From: Maylandia zebra
Lineage: Eukaryota; Chordata; Actinopteri; Cichliformes; Cichlidae
Reading direction: 5' to 3'
NCBI RefSeq assembly: GCF_041146795.1
Contig: NC_135175.1
Span: forward strand, 35,809,169-35,873,168
DNA: 64,000 nucleotides
The notes under the pieces were generated by a model. The model was not told where the DNA came from. It saw only the letters and a list, made by a program, of their open reading frames with translations, and made no database searches. The position numbers and the translations under genes are program-made. Numbering within the stretch: the stretch's first letter is position 1; every line of letters starts with the position of its first letter. Below are positions 58,562 to 64,000 of this stretch, one piece after another.

Positions 58562-60524
58562 CGCCCGCACAGCTCGCAGATTCTTCATGATCCCGCCGTG
58601 TTTTTAGACAAATCCGAAAAAGAGATGAACGGAGGACGAGGACGACGCCTCGGCACCTCCAACCCACCACCCTACTCGCTGCTTCCTGTAAACGGGAAGA
58701 GTGAGGGGGCGGGGTTAACGTTTAATCACATTGGACGTTAAAGTCAGAGCGTCAGACGATCAGAGGCGGTTTCCTGAGGCTCGGGTCTTCCTGCTAAGAT
58801 TGTCCCACGCTGCTCGCAGTGTGTGTTTTTGTAAACGCTTCGTAGATTAAAACCCGACTTCAGGGGGAAACGAGCTGCTGCGTCACCGAGGCGCTCTTAT
58901 TACCATCACGCTGCAGGAAAACAGATTTACCCTCAAAAACTTTAGAAACAAGTAGAAATCAGCTGAAACCTCACTGTTGTAAAATCAAATGAATAAATTT
59001 TTCTTCTAGTAAAAACATTAAAGCTCCTGTTTTCCTGTGTTCAGGAGGCATGGAGGGTTGGGTCAAAGCAGGAAGTTCAAGAGTGAGAATGAAACGTTAT
59101 GAACAGGTCTGCTGATTTCAGATGTTTACAGTGGAGGAGAGCAGGTGTGCCTGCAGGAAGCCCTGCTGTCTGCTGCTAGCTTCAACAGTAATGTCGGGTT
59201 TTCAACAGGATGTTGGTCTCATGGTGCAAATTCAGAATAAAACACAAACATGGAAAATTCTTCTTGTTGGCTTTTATTTTGTAAGAACATAATCCTTATC
59301 TGTGAGAACTCAGGAGCTCCAAGGGAAGTAAACACTAACCAGCACATGATCTGTCACATGACTTTGTGTGAGGGGGACTTCCTGTGTAAACTGATGGCCT
59401 TCAGAATAAAATGTTTTTTGCCCTCCAGTTTGACCTTACTTTGGAGGGATGCTAATAAATCAAGAACGTCCACGTTAACTGTCCTAAAGCAGGACTAGTC
59501 CTGTAGTGAACATTAAAAGTGTGACGAAACATAAACGGGCTGATAAGCTGATCACATCTCTCGTAAACAGGTGTTCAACGGGTGCTTTCCTTTTTTATCT
59601 GATTATTATGATTCCTGCTCCAAACACGGGATCTGCTGGTGTTTCATGTCAGCTGCATCCATCTTCAGGCACCCATCCACATCCAGGAGGAGGCGTCCTG
59701 GTCACATGCTGAACCACCTTGGTTTGCACCTTGTAATGTGGAGTACCGTTTCCTGTCTCTCAGGCGGAGTCCACGCACTCTTTGGAAGAAGATCGCTTCT
59801 GCTGGTGCCCACAGCTGTTGGTAAGAGATGAGGTCAGGTTGGTAAATCTGCTTCACAGATGCTGCTCCGCTCTCCCCTCACTCGTGCAGAAGACACTGAA
59901 CAACTTTAACTTTGTGAAAAACGGCCTCAGACATTTCTGATCTTGTCTCTCGCACCCGATTGCTGAGCACCCCTGTGCGAGCTGGGGGAAAGTAATTTCC
60001 TTCTTTATGATCCGCTTGTTTGATTTGCCCAAAACTTGGACATCGGATGATGAAGATGAAGCTGTCAGGCAGGAGGAAAACAGGAAGAGGTTCACTGATG
60101 TAGAGAAAGAGGACGCACAGAGGGTTGATTCTAGGGAAAGAGTGACACGGAGGCTGATGATCTGCTGTGGTCACTCTTACAGGGAGCAACTGAAAAAAGA
60201 TGAAGGAGAATAAAAATATCTCCTAACATATAAAGTGATACACTAAAAATAATAAGCACCAGTATTGTTGACTGTGCAGTGACCTGCAAGAGGCAGTAGC
60301 TCAACTCCCACAACAACGCCACTGCTGGAAGCCTCCTCCGTTTTATACAGAGCCTCAGAGGATATGAACATCTAACAATAAAACTCCTGCTTTTATTGTG
60401 AAGGCTGCAGTGGAAGTCGTGTCTCTGGCCGGTTGCTTCGCTCTTCTTCCGCGATCAGAGGCCGGAGTCTGGAGGCAGAACCGAGCGGAAACCTGCGAAA
60501 TAAAGCGGCGGCCAGGTGCGAAGG
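58562..60524. other. riok3 3' UTR and riok3-rmc1 intergenic region
   Basis: AATAAA at 58992-58997 probably ends riok3. About 59570-60220 has repeat-like open frames on both strands (for example TWTSDDEDEAVRQEENRKRF) and may be a retroposon remnant, family unknown. The rmc1 promoter and 5' UTR should lie just before 60525; no TATA box seen. Confidence 0.45.
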
Positions 60525-63500
60525 ATGGCCGAGGAGCATTACCTGGAGCTGAGCGAGAACCCCGTGCAGTTCGAACATGCCTCGAGCGTCAACAACGTCT
60601 TCTTCGACGAGGCCAACAAGCAGGTGAGCTAACGGCTAACAGCTAACAGCTAGCAAAACTTCTGCCGGCGGATTTAAATGAATAAGTTCAAAAACTGGAA
60701 CATTTCCGGTAAAATGTGACAGTGGAGTTTCTTTAAAACATATTTAATAATTGATTATTTTATTTAGGATGTTAACTGGCTTAAATTAAGCTCTGACTAT
60801 GAAAAATAAGAAGTAACCCGGAGGACTTCACTCACTGTCAGCTGCTATTAAACTGCGATTAATCTGAACCACGATCAGCTGACGTGAAATTCTCCCAAAC
60901 ATGCTTCATTTTGTTTGGTTCGTTTTTACAGGTGTGGCCTCTTCTTCGCCATATTTGAGTGATAGAGGACATTTTCATCTCTTGTGTCAGTAAAAGTTGC
61001 TCAGACTTACACCGCTCTGGTGTTTGCGTGTTATATTAAACACACCTGTGTGCAGCTGTCCGACATCTGTTTTCTTTCTCCAGGTGTTCGCAGTGCGTTC
61101 AGGTGGAGCCACCGGGGTGGTGGTTAAAGGTCCTGATGACAAGAGCAGCGTCGCCTTCAGGTTCGTGGATTTAAAGATAAAGCACGTCCGTGTTTTTAAT
61201 CTTTATTTGTACCTGTCGCCACATGAGGGTAAACCTTCACAGCTCTGGGTTATTCTTGGTGGTTGAAGCCGGGCCTGGAGATGCTAATGAAGGCGTTGCA
61301 CACAGCTGGGTATGCTTTGGAAGGTGTTCTTCAACTCAAACCCACGCTTCCCTGTGACCCCCCCCCCCCTCCTTTATGTGTGCAAGTTCCATCTAAAGTG
61401 GGTTTAGGTTATCTCCCCAATGCCTGACGACGCTCTGAAAGTTGAATAACTTGTCCCAGATACTGAAACTCTCGGCTTCATGCTGCTGCTGGGTCTTTAA
61501 AGCCTTCAGGTCAGAGGTCAGAGTGACTGGAGAGGCTGAAACTGGAGCAATGCGTTCACTGGCAGTGTTTAGATCAGTAAAACGGGAATGCTTATGTAAA
61601 CTGTGTGTTTGACTCGTCAGGATGGACGATAAAGGAGAAGTAAAATGCATCAAGTTTTCCATCGGTAACAAGATCCTGGCTGTGCAGAGAACCTCCAAGT
61701 CTGTGGTGAGTTCAGGGACACTCAGACATGGTCTTAATAGGCGCAGAGGAGCGGCGGGGCTCCTGCCTTATTTCGCCTCATTGTGGTCTCGTTTCTAAAA
61801 TCCTGCACACTTATTTGATAAAACTGTGCCTCTGCCTCTAGTGGAGAATTTATGATACAAACCTTTTTATTTGTAAATGTTGAATTTTTTGTTGGAAGTT
61901 CAGTTTTTATTGTAAATGTTTGTTATTTTTTTCCTTCTGGTCATGCAGGTCACGCATGCTTGGTTAGCGATGGTTTCAAATGTGACGTTTCTGTTTTGAA
62001 TGTTTCTGATCCGGGCAAACGCTGTTTTTGTGTTGGCAGGATTTCATCAACTTCATCCCCGACTACCCGCACACAGAGTTCAGTCAGGAGTGTAAGGTAC
62101 GCTGCAGTTCCTGCTGTTTGCAGGCCGTCTGCTGACGGACGAACTGGGCTCATGATGTTTGTGTCGCTCCGCAGACGAAGAACGCCAGCATTTTAGGTTT
62201 CTGTTGGACCAACTGGAACGAGGTCGTCTTCATAACCGACCAGGGAATCGAGTTTTACCAGGTAACCCGAACAGCTCGCCCACAGAGAGCTGTGCTGAGT
62301 GTTCGGCTCTGCGTGGTCATGTGACTCAAATCTTCATACAATGTCCTCTGATTGGAGAGTTCAAAGGAACAATTCAGTGTTTGACCTGTTGAAACGTCTC
62401 ATCTCCATGTGTGCGTTCTACAAGGACAAACAGGAAGTGACATCAGTTTGATGCCTGGCACTTTGGTTCTCGTCATTTAAGACGATAAACGTGAAAAGTG
62501 TCTGTGTGTGCCTCAGGCTCACCTGAGCTTTACCTGTTCAGCTGTGATGTCATGACCTCCTGTGTGCTCAGGTGTTTCCAGACAAGCGCAGCCTGAAGCT
62601 GCTGAAGAGTCAGAGCATCAACGTGAACTGGTACCAGTACTGCCCCGAGACCGCCGTCATCCTGCTGTCCACCACCGTGCAGGGGAACATCCTGCAGCCC
62701 TTCGCCTTCAGGGTGAGGCGGATACTCACGTCGCTATAGCAACACAAAGCCCGTCATTTTGATTTCAGTGTGCGTGCGTTCATTGGTCGGTTTAGAGGCC
62801 GTTTCTGTGCAGCAGCACATCCACATCGCTTCATTGTGCATCCTGAATGGATCATTTCTAGAGTGGGCGTGGCTTCACCTGCAGTCGAGGTCAGCTGATG
62901 TGAGGAAACTTTGTTTTGCTGTTCCAGAACGGGACCATGTCCAAGATGTCCAAGTTTGAGATCGAGCTGCCGGTTGTCCCCAAACCCGCCAAACTCAGCC
63001 TGTCGGAGAGAGACATCGCCATGGCAACCATGTAATTCACAGGCTGGGTTATTTTCTTTTGTTTGTGCTGCACTTAAAAAAACAACAACAATGACTTAAC
63101 TATGTGTTTGCAGCTATGGTCAGCTGTACGTGATGTACCTGAAGCATCACTCGAGGACGGCCAACAGTCCCAGTGCAGAGGTGGTGCTGTACCACCTGTC
63201 CAGGTAAACGCTCCGCAGCGTCTGCTGATTGCTGGACTGGAGCTTTAAAACGCGCTGACGCTTTAAATCCAGGCTCTCGTGTTCCCTCTGTGTGGCTCAG
63301 GGAAGGTTCCTGTAAGAAGAGTCACGTGCTGAAGCTGAACACGACGGGCAAGTTCGCTCTGAACATCGTCGACAACCTGGTGGTGGTTCATCACCAGAGC
63401 TCGCAGGTTAGAGCCCCGTCCTTCCTCTGAGGCGCCGGGCACGGTGGAGCTGATGATCTCAGGTATTTTTGTTAAACCGGCTTCATGCTCTGTCATTCAG

Positions 63501-64000
63501 ACCTCGCTGATCTTCGACATCAAGCTGAAGGAGCCCGACTGTGCCCTGAACATCCACCAGCCCGTCCTGCCCGCCAGGTCCATCCACCCCTACAGGATCC
63601 CGCTGTCAGGTACGCACGAAAGCTACCAATGAATCAAGATGTGATCGAACTGCAAACGTTCAGCTTTGAATAGATGAAATGAGTTAGTTGAACAGGAAGT
63701 ATGTGATTAACAGCAGAGGAGTTACAGGCACCCGTGAGAAGAGCACAGAATCGAACCTGCGCCTTTAAGTAGCTGTGAAACAGAAGTGAAGCTGAGAGGA
63801 GCAAAGCATCGAAAGCTGGGATTAGAATCCGAAGCGTGAGGTTGGCACCGACTGCAGACCTCTGCTGTTTATCGACGATGCTGCTTAGTTAGTCGTGAAG
63901 GTGACGCTCTGCTGTGAAGCTGTGCTTCTTCTTCACCGTCCTCTCGTCTTCCCCGCAGGGCCGGCGGCCGTTCCTTCGCAGCCTCCGGTGCCGTGTCAGC
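60525..64000 (+). CDS. rmc1: Regulator of MON1-CCZ1 complex (C18orf8/Mic1), N-terminal half
   Basis: Subunit of the Mon1-Ccz1 Rab7 exchange factor on late endosomes, needed for autophagy and lysosomal cholesterol export. Exons: 60525-60623, 61084-61160, 61621-61705, 62040-62096, 62175-62261, 62572-62712, 62928-63031, 63114-63203, 63301-63406, 63501-63609 and 63959 into the window edge, giving about 332 residues of roughly 650. Start ATG with A at -3 and G at +4. Matches: YLELSENPVQFEHASSVNNV, FFDEANKQVFAVRSGGATGV, ILAVQRTSKSVDFINFIPD, KNASILGFCWTNWNEVVFIT, INVNWYQYCPETAVILLSTT, SLSERDIAMATIYGQLYV, and TGKFALNIVDNLVVVHHQSS. The visible part is the WD-like beta-propeller; the Mic1 domain is outside. 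Donor GTTCGT after exon 2 is weak but phase-consistent. Confidence 0.95.

Noticed and set aside
1..64000. Prokaryotic features: operons, CRISPR arrays, defence islands
   Set aside because: The DNA is vertebrate with spliced genes; none of the repeats has a direct-repeat/spacer architecture.

Overview
The window is vertebrate nuclear DNA, almost certainly from a teleost (a percomorph, possibly a cichlid-like fish; that last step is inference). The evidence is short exons with GT-AG introns, long CA/GT microsatellites, fish-type Tc1, hAT and non-LTR elements, and four recognisable vertebrate genes. There are no bacterial operons, CRISPR arrays or prokaryotic signals.

Layout. (1) About 175-31500, plus strand: asph, aspartyl/asparaginyl beta-hydroxylase, entered from its EF-hand exon; the 5' end lies to the left of the window. 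The locus encodes several nested products. The EF-hand exon (ending in a probable GC donor) can join a short humbug/junctate-like terminal exon (2735-2988), a junctin-like basic exon (7170-7208), an extraordinary terminal exon encoding a roughly 730-residue Glu/Lys/Arg repeat (9103-11300), or a series of small in-frame luminal exons leading to the TPR-like and 2-oxoglutarate oxygenase exons (23003-30925). (2) 34024-44856, minus strand: clvs1, a CRAL-TRIO lipid-binding protein, complete in seven coding exons and convergent with asph, the arrangement I recall for mammals. (3) About 44957-52980: intergenic DNA with two adjacent decayed LINEs. (4) 52981-58561, plus: riok3, an atypical RIO kinase, complete in 13 exons. 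(5) 60525-64000, plus: the first 11 exons of rmc1 (C18orf8), a Mon1-Ccz1 regulator, running off the right edge.

Introns and intergenic DNA carry an intact Tc1-like transposon with 200-bp inverted repeats and an uninterrupted DD34E transposase (27897-29500), a decayed Tc1 copy, hAT- and piggyBac-like MITEs, an L1-like LINE inside clvs1, several LINE 3' ends, a 1.7-kb GGAT/GGGT satellite, and an unusual scatter of tRNA-Ile(AAU) genes and relics on both strands within asph introns.

The four host genes have unrelated cell roles: ER/SR calcium handling and EGF-domain hydroxylation (asph), endosomal phosphoinositide binding (clvs1), RIO-kinase signalling and 40S biogenesis (riok3), and late-endosomal Rab7 activation (rmc1). 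The most interesting points are the expanded repeat exon of asph and its alternative 3' ends, the UG/CA repeats abutting several splice sites, the tRNA-Ile relic series and the intact Tc1 element. Exon boundaries were read by hand from splice signals, reading phase and remembered homologues; no alignment was run.
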